This document shows positions 1 to 8,364 of a stretch of 64,000 bases of DNA, one piece after another. The notes below the pieces were generated by a model. The model ran no database searches, was not told the origin of the DNA, and saw only the letters and a list, made by a program, of their open reading frames with translations. Numbering within the stretch: position 1 is the first letter of the stretch; every line of letters starts with the position of its first letter. A program made the translations under genes and the position numbers. This DNA is from JBJEFI01 sp051873875 (lineage in GTDB: Bacteria; Bacillota; Bacilli; Bacillales; Bacillaceae_G), in NCBI GenBank assembly GCA_051873875.1, contig JBJEFI010000012.1, positions 6,553 to 70,552 of the forward strand, given 5' to 3'.

Positions 1-22
1 TATCAAATATCAATACTTTTCT

Positions 23-379
23 TTAACGGAGTCTCGATAAAAGAAAGCCAAATGCTAGATAAGAAACCATTAACCAAAAACTAAAAATAAAAGCATTCAT
101 ATAAGGCATTATTAAGTCTCCAATATCGCGTATATGTGTTGGTGGAAATAATTTAATTCCTATTGAGGAGAAGATGATAAAGAACAAGCCAGTACCTAAT
201 GATACATATATAATTTCTCTATTAGTCGGATTCTTTTTCTTGATATATGCACCATATACAATGAGTGAAATGAATAAAGAGAGGCTAAAAGCAACTATTA
301 AGTCGAACACACCTCTAAAAATAATGAAAATAAGCAATGATACGAAACTAAAAATAATTGACGGTATCATATTCCTCAT
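23..379 (-). CDS. Small four-helix membrane protein, unknown function
   Basis: This is a 118-residue hydrophobic protein that I do not recognise. It shows about four membrane segments (roughly residues 5-22, 27-45, 56-74 and 90-114), separated by a short basic loop (KKKNPTNRE, about 47-55). The start is supported by an AGGAGG ribosome-binding site a few bases upstream of the ATG; a second ATG three codons later is also possible. A 10-bp-arm inverted repeat lies about 25 bp upstream, in the position of an operator. The gene stands alone at the window edge and its downstream neighbour is not visible. No catalytic or transport motif can be seen. Confidence 0.7.
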   Translation of the reverse strand: MRNMIPSIIFSFVSLLIFIIFRGVFDLIVAFSLSLFISLIVYGAYIKKKNPTNREIIYVSLGTGLFFIIFSSIGIKLFPPTHIRDIGDLIMPYMNAFIFSFWLMVSYLAFGFLLSRLR

Positions 380-402
380 AATTCCTCCTGTAAAACGTAT
401 CT

Positions 403-424
403 CATAGTGTAATTTTACACTATG
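403..424. promoter_or_regulatory. 22-bp inverted repeat, candidate operator
   Basis: The arms CATAGTGTAA and TTACACTATG are perfectly complementary around a TT centre. The repeat has no following T-run, so it is not a terminator. It lies just upstream of the small membrane protein gene on the minus strand. The inner hexamers AGTGTA/TACACT resemble half-sites I recall for the GntR-family repressor YtrA, but here the spacing is only 4 bp. The regulator is unknown. Confidence 0.5.
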
Positions 425-671
425 AAGTGTGTTTTATCTAATGATAACTTCGTAAATCTTTCGTCAAAAAATTTCCTATTAGCAAAATTAGCCTAATAAA
501 ATGTAAATGAAAAATCGTAATTAACAAAGCAATTATATTTTTAACCCGAATAGGACAAAAGTTTATTCCAAACGTAAAGGGTGTACATAAATATATAAAA
601 TATATGTAAGAGGGAGTAACCCTCATTTACTTACGAATCAAACGACGCAATATGGAGGAGGAGTTAGCAAA

Positions 672-1256
672 TTGATGCACCCAGATACAGAAATTCGGTA
701 TGTAAGTGAGAACGTAGGGGTTGGTGTATTTGCAACAAAATTAATTCCTAAAGGAACTATTATTTGGATTAGAGATGATTTAGATATGGTTCTTTCAGAG
801 GAATATATTGAAAGTCTTGATGATATGCGAAAAGAGTATATATACAAATATGCCTACTTGGATACGGACGGTATTTATGTTCTTAATTGGGATCATGCAA
901 AATATATGAATCATAGCTTCAATCCAAATTGTGTAGATACAGCTTATGATTTCACGTTGGCTGCAAGAGATATTCAACCTGGTGAACAAATAACATCTGA
1001 TTATGGGACCTTCGGTGAGGATGAAGAGTTTGAATGTATACCGGAAGAAGGAACAACAAGAACAAAAGTGACTGAAAATGACTATTTAATTTATTATGAA
1101 GAGTGGGATAGGATGGCGATAGAGGCGTTTACGTTTTTCAATATGGTAGAACAACCGCTAAAACATTTAATTAGTGAGCAATACCTTGATAAAGTAAATG
1201 CGGTTGCTAATGGAACAGAACCCCTAGATTCCATCCTCACTTTATTTATGGATTAG
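672..1256 (+). CDS. SET-domain protein (putative lysine methyltransferase)
   Basis: The 194-residue protein carries the core SET-domain signatures: GVGVFATKLIPKGTIIW (about 16-32), the cofactor and knot motif NHSFNPNC (80-87), and GEQITSDYG with the expected catalytic-type tyrosine at 111. SET proteins transfer methyl groups from S-adenosylmethionine to lysine, but the substrate of this bacterial copy cannot be inferred. A cysteine-rich post-SET segment is lacking; the last 70 residues look helical and acidic. The start is TTG at 672 or ATG at 675; GGAGGAGGAG at 654-663 fits both, and TTG has the better spacing. It is a single-gene unit ended by the shared terminator at 1301-1330. Confidence 0.85.
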   Translation: MMHPDTEIRYVSENVGVGVFATKLIPKGTIIWIRDDLDMVLSEEYIESLDDMRKEYIYKYAYLDTDGIYVLNWDHAKYMNHSFNPNCVDTAYDFTLAARDIQPGEQITSDYGTFGEDEEFECIPEEGTTRTKVTENDYLIYYEEWDRMAIEAFTFFNMVEQPLKHLISEQYLDKVNAVANGTEPLDSILTLFMD

Positions 1257-1300
1257 GAAGAGAAGATTCTCAAGAAAGGTTCCTTCATAATAATTAGTAA

Positions 1301-1330
1301 AAAAGAGTTAGAATCGAATCTAACTCTTTT
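1301..1330. terminator. Bidirectional terminator between SET gene and yfmM
   Basis: A perfect 12-bp stem (AAAAGAGTTAGA / TCTAACTCTTTT) with a 6-base loop has A-runs on one side and T-runs on the other. It can end both convergent transcripts. Confidence 0.9.
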
Positions 1331-1337
1331 GTTTATC

Positions 1338-2891
1338 TTATAATACTTTTGTTGTCCAGTCTTCACAGTTCCAAACATCGCTTACAACATCGCGATAAAA
1401 TTCTGGTTCATGGGAAATTAATAGGACGCTACCTTTATACTCTTTTAAGGCACGTTTTAGTTCTTCTTTTGCATCTACGTCTAAGTGGTTTGTCGGCTCA
1501 TCGAGAACTAGGAAGTTTGTTTCACGATTGATTAATTTACATAAGCGAACCTTCGCTTTTTCGCCACCGCTTAATACGTTGTACTTACTTTCAATATGCT
1601 TTGTCGTTAAGCCACATTTCGCTAAAGCAGCACGTACCTCATATTGAGTGAAGTGAGGGAATTCATTCCATAACTCATCAATAACCGAGTTTGTACTACC
1701 CTTTGATTCTTGTTCGAAGTAGCCGATTTCTAAATAATCGCCACGTTCTACTTCACCAGATAAAGCATTGATTTCGCCGATAATGCTTTTTAATAATGTT
1801 GATTTACCAATACCGTTCGCACCAACTAAGGCGATTTTTTGACCACGTTCCATTGATAATGTTAATGGACGTGATAATGGCTCATCATAACCAATCACTA
1901 AATCTGTTGTTTTGAAGATATAACGGCTAGCTGTGCGAGCCATTTTGAAGTTGAATTCTGGTTTTGGCTTTTCTTTTGCTAATTCGATAACTTCCATTTT
2001 ATCTAATTTCTTTTGGCGAGACATTGCCATGTTACGTGTTGCTACACTTGCTTTGTTACGAGCTACGAAATCCTTTAATTGAGCGATTTCTTGTTGTTGA
2101 CGATTATAAGCAGCTTCTAGCTGTGCTTTCTTCATTTCATAGACGCTCATGAAGTTATCGTAATCACCAACATAGCGGTTTAATTCTTGATTTTCCATAT
2201 GATAAATAAGGTTGATAACGCTATTTAAGAATGGAATATCATGGGAAATTAAGATAAAGGCATTTTCGTATTCCTGTAAGTAACGCTTTAGCCATTCAAT
2301 ATGAGCTTCATCTAAATAGTTTGTCGGCTCATCTAATAATAAAATATCTGGCTTTTCAAGTAAAAGCTTTGCTAAAAGAATTTTTGAACGTTGACCACCG
2401 CTTAAGTCTTCTACGTCACGATCTAATCCCACATCTTGTAATCCAAGTCCACGAGCAACTTCTTCTACTTTTGCATCGATTGTATAAAAGTCATTGTTGT
2501 TTAAAATATCTTGTAAAACCCCAACTTCTTCTAATAATCTTTCTAATTCTTCAGGTGTTACGTCACCCATTTTGCCGTAATATTCATTAATTTGATTTTC
2601 GATATCAAATAAATATTGGAATGCTGTTTTTAAGACGTCGCGAATTGTTTGTCCACGTTGTAAGACAGCATGCTGGTCCATATAACCAACACGAACATTT
2701 TTAGACCATTGAACCGAACCTGCATCAGGTTGTAATTTACCTGTGATAATGTTCATGAACGTTGACTTACCTTCACCGTTTGCACCAATTAAACCAATAT
2801 GTTCACCCTTTAATAGGCGGAAAGAGACATTTTCAAAGATTGCACGATCACCAAAGCCGTGGCTTAAGTTTTTTACTGTTAAAACGCTCAC
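1338..2891 (-). CDS. yfmM: ABC-F family ATPase YfmM
   Basis: This is a 517-residue tandem-ATPase protein with no membrane segments, typical of the ABC-F class that acts on the ribosome rather than in transport. The first cassette has Walker A GANGEGKS (36-43), signature LSGGQ (163-167) and Walker B LLLDEP (185-190). A charged linker spans about 245-320. The second cassette has GANGIGKS (357-364), LSGGE (440-444) and LVLDEP (461-466). Length and N-terminal sequence match B. subtilis YfmM (about 518 residues) closely. It has no C-terminal extension of the antibiotic-resistance type, so a housekeeping translation role is more likely. It is monocistronic and ends at the bidirectional terminator next to the SET gene. 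Confidence 0.93.
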   Translation of the reverse strand: MSVLTVKNLSHGFGDRAIFENVSFRLLKGEHIGLIGANGEGKSTFMNIITGKLQPDAGSVQWSKNVRVGYMDQHAVLQRGQTIRDVLKTAFQYLFDIENQINEYYGKMGDVTPEELERLLEEVGVLQDILNNNDFYTIDAKVEEVARGLGLQDVGLDRDVEDLSGGQRSKILLAKLLLEKPDILLLDEPTNYLDEAHIEWLKRYLQEYENAFILISHDIPFLNSVINLIYHMENQELNRYVGDYDNFMSVYEMKKAQLEAAYNRQQQEIAQLKDFVARNKASVATRNMAMSRQKKLDKMEVIELAKEKPKPEFNFKMARTASRYIFKTTDLVIGYDEPLSRPLTLSMERGQKIALVGANGIGKSTLLKSIIGEINALSGEVERGDYLEIGYFEQESKGSTNSVIDELWNEFPHFTQYEVRAALAKCGLTTKHIESKYNVLSGGEKAKVRLCKLINRETNFLVLDEPTNHLDVDAKEELKRALKEYKGSVLLISHEPEFYRDVVSDVWNCEDWTTKVL

Positions 2892-3076
2892 TGATATTCA
2901 CCTCATTTTATATACTCTACGCTTCATATTACTGTATTAATCTATTTGTGAAAAGTGTCGTAGATTGGAAAATGAAAAAAATTGATTTTTTTCATTGGTA
3001 AGTGGGGAAATGATTGAGAAAAGTAGAGTTTTTCATATGTTGTTTTTATGTAATAGTACATATTTGATATGTTGTT

Positions 3077-3124
3077 AAAATGAGAAGAGGGATGCCTAAA
3101 AGGCTATCCCTCTTCTCATTTTGT
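3077..3124 (-). terminator. Terminator of the anchored-protein gene
   Basis: A long stem (AAAATGAGAAGAGGGAT pairing with ATCCCTCTTCTCATTTT) sits 3' of the minus-strand gene at 3151-3654. The plus-strand A-run becomes a T-run in the transcript. Confidence 0.85.
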
Positions 3125-3150
3125 TATAAAGATATAGTTCTCTATAATTT

Positions 3151-3654
3151 TTATTGCCCTTTATCTGTAAAACGAATAACAAGAAATAACCAAATACCTA
3201 GTAATATGAGCAGAATAGATGGTCCAATTGTATGAACGTGTGTACCTACTTCATCTTTATACTGTTGCTTAAAGTCTTTCGCAACGTCAACCTCCGTTAA
3301 AATAGTATTTGTTGCAGTAGGGTCAAGGAATGTTTCATTGTTTTCATCGTAAAAGTAAACTTCTTTATGGGTTTTTGCAAAGATTGTGTCGTAGCTTAGT
3401 TCGTAGGAGGCATATAGTGCCTTTACATTTACATCCTTTGGTTTACCTTCCTTATCCTTCACTTTTGCTGGAAATGTAACGGAATCAAGTAATTTAATGG
3501 AGTTAGAATCATATGTCTTCACTTCTTTTGAAACCTTTGTTGACAATGCCTTTAATGCTGCTAAATCGGCTTCATTTGCTTTGGCAGAAGCCGTCGTTGA
3601 AAAAAGAGAAAAAGAAAGAACTAATAAAAATGCTAATGATAGTATTTTTTTCAT
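3151..3654 (-). CDS. Secreted or membrane-anchored protein, unknown function
   Basis: This 167-residue protein has a clear signal peptide (positive MKK, hydrophobic stretch, likely cleavage after TTASA near residue 24). A mainly hydrophilic, lysine- and aspartate-rich extracellular region follows (about 25-140). A C-terminal membrane segment (SILLILLGIWLFLVIRF, about 146-162) ends in a basic tail. The topology suggests an extracytoplasmic domain tethered at its C-terminus. The start is set by an AGGAGG site 6 bases before the ATG. No family motif is recognised. It is transcribed alone. Confidence 0.8.
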   Translation of the reverse strand: MKKILSLAFLLVLSFSLFSTTASAKANEADLAALKALSTKVSKEVKTYDSNSIKLLDSVTFPAKVKDKEGKPKDVNVKALYASYELSYDTIFAKTHKEVYFYDENNETFLDPTATNTILTEVDVAKDFKQQYKDEVGTHVHTIGPSILLILLGIWLFLVIRFTDKGQ

Positions 3655-3759
3655 TATAAACCTCCTGATTTTTAGAATGTTCTGACTTTTTTACCATTTC
3701 TAGCGATGGATTGTCAATTTAAATGCCTTAATGTTAATTAGATATAAAATAAAGGTAAG

Positions 3760-6153
3760 TTATGGTGTAAGAACAAGCTTATAGTCTGTCTTCTTAATGG
3801 TATTCCAGTCTGTACTTGTTTTATGGTATTTGCCTGTTGTCCATGCCTTTTTTTGGTTATGATACCACTCACTCCATACGTAACCTGATTGTCCTGGACC
3901 AACAAGATGATAGCTTTCACTTAAATCTTGTAAATCCATAACGCCACGCCATGAACCACCATGAGTCACTTCACCTGTTTCATTGTCATATCCTGCAGCT
4001 TGAACCGTTGTTCGACTGCCATTTGCAGGATAGTTGTTATCGCCGTTAAACAATAGGTTTAGTGGAGATACACTTGATAATGGATGATTAAAGACAATTT
4101 GGTGATAATCGCCCCATTTCCATTTTTCCGTATTGTCTCCTTGAATTTTACTAGCTTCTTTTACTGCCTTTTTAAATGTTGTTGCTAGTAATGATTTGTA
4201 GCCACCAGCATCCTTTATCCAACTGCCTTCTTTGCCAGTTGATCCTTGACGAATCATTTTATCTAAAATAAGTTCTCTGCCTTCGAATAAATCCATCATT
4301 TCTTTCGATAGTTCTTTTTCAAATAAAGATTTACTCATTTGGTTCATCCATAATTGAAAAATAAATGGTGCAGCTTCATCTTTATCGTCTTTGTAATTCC
4401 AATCCTTCAAGAGGGCAATGGCTTCTTTTTCAGTCTTTGTTGCTTTAGACGTATTTAAATCTTTTAATAAAAGTGGAAGTAGTTCTTGTGCACGTAAGTT
4501 TTTATCATCCATTTGTAGATTTTGCATATCTTTAACGGTTAGTTTATCGCCAGCTTTTAGAACTTCTTGAATACGCATTTGACGATATGGCTGAGCCCAA
4601 TGATGGGTAATGTGGTATGGATAAGAATCATCGACAACTTTGTTATTGGCTGTTGAAATAAAGCCTTCTTTTGGATTCACTAATGTGGGAAGCTCCTCCC
4701 ATGGAACGTATCCTTTCCATTCGTATTCATCTGTCCAACCAGGAACAGGGAGGAGGCTATCGCCTTTTTTCCGAATTGGAATTAACCCATTGGCTCGATA
4801 GGCAATGGTGCCATCTGTTGAGGCAAACACAAAGTTTTGAGCAGGGGTATGGAAGTTTGTTAATGCTTGTTTAAATTCATCCCAATTTTTTGCTTTGTTC
4901 ATTTGTAATATAGCTAATAATTCAGTTGATGGTTGTAATGCAGTCCATTTTAACGAAAATGCTTCTTTTTTATTTTCCTTCCCAGCAAATTCAGAAATGA
5001 TTGGACCGTGGCGTGTTTCGGTTACTTTATAAGGAATATCTTTTTGTTTTTTTACTTTAATGTTGTAAGTGTATGTTTTTGCTTTTTCCCATTTATCCTT
5101 ATACAAAAATTCATCTTCATTGTTTGGATTGCGTTTTTCAATATATAAGTCTTGAACGTCTGGTCCGACGTTTGTAACACCCCAAGCGATGTCTTTGTTA
5201 TGACCAAGAATAATCCCTGGAATGCCAGCGAAAATAACACCCTGTACGTCTAAATCAGTCGTGCTTAAATGTATTTCATACCAAATAGATGGTGTCGCTA
5301 ATGATAAATGAGGATCATCTGCTAATAATGGTTTTCCTGAATCGGTTTTTGAGCCAGCAACAACCCAGTTGTTACTGCCATTTTCTGGATTTGGAATAAT
5401 AGCTGCTGCTAAGCTTTTTTCGACGTCAATTTCCTTACTGACAGCTGGAATAATCGTTGCTCCATCCTTTGGATAAGTAGGGAACAGTTCCATCGCTTTA
5501 TCTTTAGGAAATTTTTGTAGTAGGGCATAACGGAATGCTTGCCCATTCCAATGTCCACCTAAATCAAAGGCCATATATTTTCCAATCGTTAATGAATCAA
5601 TTGGTGTCCATTTGGCTGGTGTATAGCCTAATATGCGGAATTCAATCGGCAATGTGCCATTGTCTTTTGCTTCTTCCATATACGCATTAACCCCGTCAGC
5701 ATAAGCTTGTAAGATTGCTTGGGCTTCTTTTGGATAGCTATCCCATGACGCTTCAGCAGCTCTTCGTAATCCTAATGTTAAAAAATACTTATCGTTGTCC
5801 ACTGTTGCATTACCAATTAATTCACTTAGTTGTCCAGATGCTTGTCGTCTACTTAAATCCATTTGAAACATTCGGTCTTGTGCAGTTACATATCCTTGTG
5901 CAGTATATAAATCAAGGTCATTTTTTGCTTCAATATGGGGAACACCCATATTATCTCGGTATACGGATACCTTGTCGGATAGTGCCGAAAGTTTTATTGT
6001 TCCTTTTATAATTGGTTTTGTCTTTGCTACGAACCAATAACCAGTTCCAGCGGCAATTCCAATTAAAAGAAGAAGTATAAGGACTGAAATACCAATAATT
6101 TTTTTAAAAGACCGTTTCTTTTTTGAGCGTAACGCTACTTCTACACGATTCAT
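3760..6153 (-). CDS. Penicillin acylase family N-terminal nucleophile hydrolase
   Basis: The 797-residue protein starts with a basic stretch and one transmembrane anchor (about 18-43), placing the catalytic part outside the membrane. In this family the precursor cleaves itself to expose a new N-terminal serine; that residue is Ser260 in ENGSNNWVVAGS. The N-terminal alpha-chain region (YTAQGYVTAQDRMFQMDL, 83-100) and the beta-chain motif LLADDPHL are typical. Relatives hydrolyse amide bonds of beta-lactams or acyl-homoserine lactones, and the substrate here cannot be deduced. The start has a GGGGGG-type ribosome-binding site. No clear terminator follows. Confidence 0.9.
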   Translation of the reverse strand: MNRVEVALRSKKKRSFKKIIGISVLILLLLIGIAAGTGYWFVAKTKPIIKGTIKLSALSDKVSVYRDNMGVPHIEAKNDLDLYTAQGYVTAQDRMFQMDLSRRQASGQLSELIGNATVDNDKYFLTLGLRRAAEASWDSYPKEAQAILQAYADGVNAYMEEAKDNGTLPIEFRILGYTPAKWTPIDSLTIGKYMAFDLGGHWNGQAFRYALLQKFPKDKAMELFPTYPKDGATIIPAVSKEIDVEKSLAAAIIPNPENGSNNWVVAGSKTDSGKPLLADDPHLSLATPSIWYEIHLSTTDLDVQGVIFAGIPGIILGHNKDIAWGVTNVGPDVQDLYIEKRNPNNEDEFLYKDKWEKAKTYTYNIKVKKQKDIPYKVTETRHGPIISEFAGKENKKEAFSLKWTALQPSTELLAILQMNKAKNWDEFKQALTNFHTPAQNFVFASTDGTIAYRANGLIPIRKKGDSLLPVPGWTDEYEWKGYVPWEELPTLVNPKEGFISTANNKVVDDSYPYHITHHWAQPYRQMRIQEVLKAGDKLTVKDMQNLQMDDKNLRAQELLPLLLKDLNTSKATKTEKEAIALLKDWNYKDDKDEAAPFIFQLWMNQMSKSLFEKELSKEMMDLFEGRELILDKMIRQGSTGKEGSWIKDAGGYKSLLATTFKKAVKEASKIQGDNTEKWKWGDYHQIVFNHPLSSVSPLNLLFNGDNNYPANGSRTTVQAAGYDNETGEVTHGGSWRGVMDLQDLSESYHLVGPGQSGYVWSEWYHNQKKAWTTGKYHKTSTDWNTIKKTDYKLVLTP

Positions 6154-6270
6154 CTTATTTCCCCCCTATCCTTTTATATCCTCGTATACATGTATCATAT
6201 AAACAAAGGATAGCGCTTTCAATAAGAGGAAATCGACATATTTAGCAGGAGTTTTTTGGAAATAGCAATA

Positions 6271-6300
6271 AAAAAACAGTCACACAAATAGGTGACTGTC
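6271..6300 (-). terminator. Terminator of uppP
   Basis: The stem ACAGTCAC/GTGACTGT is followed, on the minus strand, by a T-run (AAAAAA on the plus strand). It lies directly 3' of uppP. Confidence 0.85.
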
Positions 6301-6308
6301 TCATTGTT

Positions 6309-7118
6309 TTATAGGAATAAAATTACAAGTGTTCCAACAATAAAGCAATAAATAGAGAAGTATTTTAAATTGCCTCGTTCCATAATGCCTTGGAACCATT
6401 TAAGTGAGAAATAAGACATAACAAAAGCAGCAACAAAGGCAAATAAGTAAGGGATAAGCATTGTGTTAAAGCTTGGATCATTGATTAAATCCTTCGCTCC
6501 TAATAGCATACCACCTAAGCTGACAGGGATATATAATAGGAATGAGAAACGAAGGGCTGTTGATGCCTTTGTTCCACGTCCCATCGCTGCCACGATTGTT
6601 GCACCTGAGCGGCTAATACCAGGGATTAAGGCGATTGCTTGTGCACAACCAATGATAATCGCATCTAGTGTTGTTAATTCGCCATCATTTTTACGTCCAC
6701 GTAAGTTACGAATTAACCATAGTGCAAGACCTGTTACAAGTAATGCCCAGCCAATTGTAGCTGTTCCTTTAAATACGTCCTCAATTACATCTCCAAATAC
6801 AACACCAATTACGCCTGCTGGCACAGAGGCAAGTAATAAATAGAGAATAAATTTAAAATCTTCCTTTGTATCTTCTGCTCGGGTTGTTAAATAACGCCAA
6901 CCATTCACAGTTAAACGAATTAAATCTTCACGATAAATAAGTAAAACTGCAAGTAAAGAGGCGAAGTTAACAAATAACTCGAAGTTTAATCCTTCAATTT
7001 TTAAGCCCATCAATTCTTGAGCAATAACTAAATGACCACTAGATGAAATAGGAATTGGTTCTGTGAAGCCTTGAAACATTCCTAATAATGTATATTTTAA
7101 TACAAGTAAAAAATCCAT
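6309..7118 (-). CDS. uppP: Undecaprenyl-diphosphatase UppP (BacA family)
   Basis: This 269-residue polytopic membrane protein dephosphorylates undecaprenyl diphosphate so that the lipid carrier can be reused in wall polymer synthesis; overexpression of this family can give bacitracin resistance. The two family motifs are present: (E)PIPISSSGH with Glu20 and His29, and PGISRSGAT in the second half. The first motif has a proline after the glutamate where B. subtilis YubB, as I recall it, has tyrosine, so this belongs to a variant subgroup. It is divergent from the LCP gene at 7265; the two act at neighbouring steps of wall polymer metabolism. Confidence 0.93.
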   Translation of the reverse strand: MDFLLVLKYTLLGMFQGFTEPIPISSSGHLVIAQELMGLKIEGLNFELFVNFASLLAVLLIYREDLIRLTVNGWRYLTTRAEDTKEDFKFILYLLLASVPAGVIGVVFGDVIEDVFKGTATIGWALLVTGLALWLIRNLRGRKNDGELTTLDAIIIGCAQAIALIPGISRSGATIVAAMGRGTKASTALRFSFLLYIPVSLGGMLLGAKDLINDPSFNTMLIPYLFAFVAAFVMSYFSLKWFQGIMERGNLKYFSIYCFIVGTLVILFL

Positions 7119-7264
7119 AAGCCCCTCCCTAAGGTGAAAAATAAGTAAACACTAAACAATATATTAGTATAACTGGATTAGGAAGTCTATGGAAAATTGG
7201 GGAATATCATAATATGGACTTCTTTCAAACATACTAAGAAAAATGCAAAATGGAGTGATTATAG

Positions 7265-8173
7265 ATGAAGAAAGTAATCAAATGGATTGTTATTGTTGTT
7301 TCAGTTTGTTTGCTTTTATTTTTAGGGCTTGTTGGTTATGGTGCATATAAAGTGAATAAAATTCTCGTTAATACAGAAGGGGAAGTAAAGCATGCTAAAT
7401 TGCGTAAAGAGCCTTTTTCTGTCGTATTAATGGGGTTAGATACAAGTGAAAAGAGAAAAGCATCAGGAAAAGCTCGTACAGATGCATTAATAGTTTCTCT
7501 TATTCGCCCGAAGGAGGTGGATATAACATTAATCGGTATTCCTAGAGATACGTATGTTTATCAACCAATGCGAGATAAGTATGACAAAATTAATCATGCC
7601 TATGCGTTTAATGGAGTAGAAGGAACCCTCTCTACATTAACGGAATGGTTGGATTATCCATTTTCTTATTATGTAACAATTGATTTCACTGGATTTATAA
7701 AAATGGTCGATGCATTAGGCGGAATTGAAGTTGATGTACCAGTACGAATTGTCGAGCAAAACAGCAAGGATGAACCAGGTGCAATTGTTTTAGAGCCAGG
7801 GCTACAAACATTAAATGGAGAAGAAGCGTTAGCACTTTCTCGAATGAGAAAAGCAGATACAGATGAAGCAAGAGGAAGACGACAAATGTTAGTTGTAAGA
7901 GCATTTGTTGATAAAATTCTTTCCTTTAATGGAATTAAAGCATATGGGCAGCTTGTGAATATTGCTAGTGAAAGTGTTCGAACAAACCTACCCTTTAAAG
8001 AAGTTGCTTTATTAGCAATGTCGTGGGGAAAGCACTTGGATAAATTAACATTTGAATCGGAACAGATAGGAGGGGTAGGACAAAAAATAAATGGTATTTA
8101 TTATGGTATGCCATATGAAAGTAATGTCGAAAAAGCAAAAACATTAATTCAAGAAAAATTAAGTCCATATTGA
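7265..8173 (+). CDS. LytR-CpsA-Psr (LCP) family wall-polymer ligase
   Basis: The 302-residue protein has a short cytoplasmic start, one membrane helix (about 5-28) and an extracellular LCP domain. Diagnostic segments are VVLMGLDTSE, ARTDALIV (aspartate of the active pocket), GIPRDTYVY (arginine and aspartate binding the polyprenyl phosphate) and ALSRMRKADTDEARGRRQ near the C-terminal half. LCP enzymes attach teichoic acids or other anionic polymers from undecaprenyl carriers to peptidoglycan. Which of the TagT/U/V types it is cannot be decided. It is monocistronic; its stop codon runs into the first copy of the dispersed repeat, which also supplies a terminator hairpin. Confidence 0.92.
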   Translation: MKKVIKWIVIVVSVCLLLFLGLVGYGAYKVNKILVNTEGEVKHAKLRKEPFSVVLMGLDTSEKRKASGKARTDALIVSLIRPKEVDITLIGIPRDTYVYQPMRDKYDKINHAYAFNGVEGTLSTLTEWLDYPFSYYVTIDFTGFIKMVDALGGIEVDVPVRIVEQNSKDEPGAIVLEPGLQTLNGEEALALSRMRKADTDEARGRRQMLVVRAFVDKILSFNGIKAYGQLVNIASESVRTNLPFKEVALLAMSWGKHLDKLTFESEQIGGVGQKINGIYYGMPYESNVEKAKTLIQEKLSPY

Positions 8174-8277
8174 TGAATGATTAAATAAATCGAGTACTTA
8201 TTCATATTTATCTCCCACTACAATTCTTTTGATTTCTCAAAGTTTTGAAGTGGGGGTTTTTTTGTGAGTAGAGATAA
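8172..8277 (+). repeat. Dispersed structured intergenic element, copy 1
   Basis: This element begins at the stop codon of the LCP gene. It shares GATGR-type and TTAAATAAATCG sequence at its 5' side and AAAGTTTTGAAGTG at its 3' side with the copies at 9370, 20975 and (more weakly) 49951. The internal stem CTCCCACT/AGTGGGG is followed here by seven Ts, so this copy doubles as a terminator. Confidence 0.6.
8212..8263 (+). terminator. Terminator within repeat copy 1
   Basis: CTCCCACT pairs with AGTGGGG across a loop of about 29 bases, followed by a T-run. The large loop is unusual for an intrinsic terminator and matches the layout of the repeat family. Confidence 0.65.
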
Positions 8278-8364
8278 AAAATTTCTACCATTATTATTTA
8301 AATATTCATTCAGTTTAGTGATAAACTCATAATGATAAGAAGAAAAGGGATGTGGGGGATTGTG

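Noticed and set aside
1349..2590. Several antisense open frames inside yfmM
   Set aside because: They are shadows of a strongly conserved coding region and have no ribosome-binding sites or family motifs.
8332..8364. Longer N-terminus for the quinone oxidoreductase-like protein
   Set aside because: The GGGGG ribosome-binding site lies inside this extension and the family's conserved start MKAVV begins at 8365.
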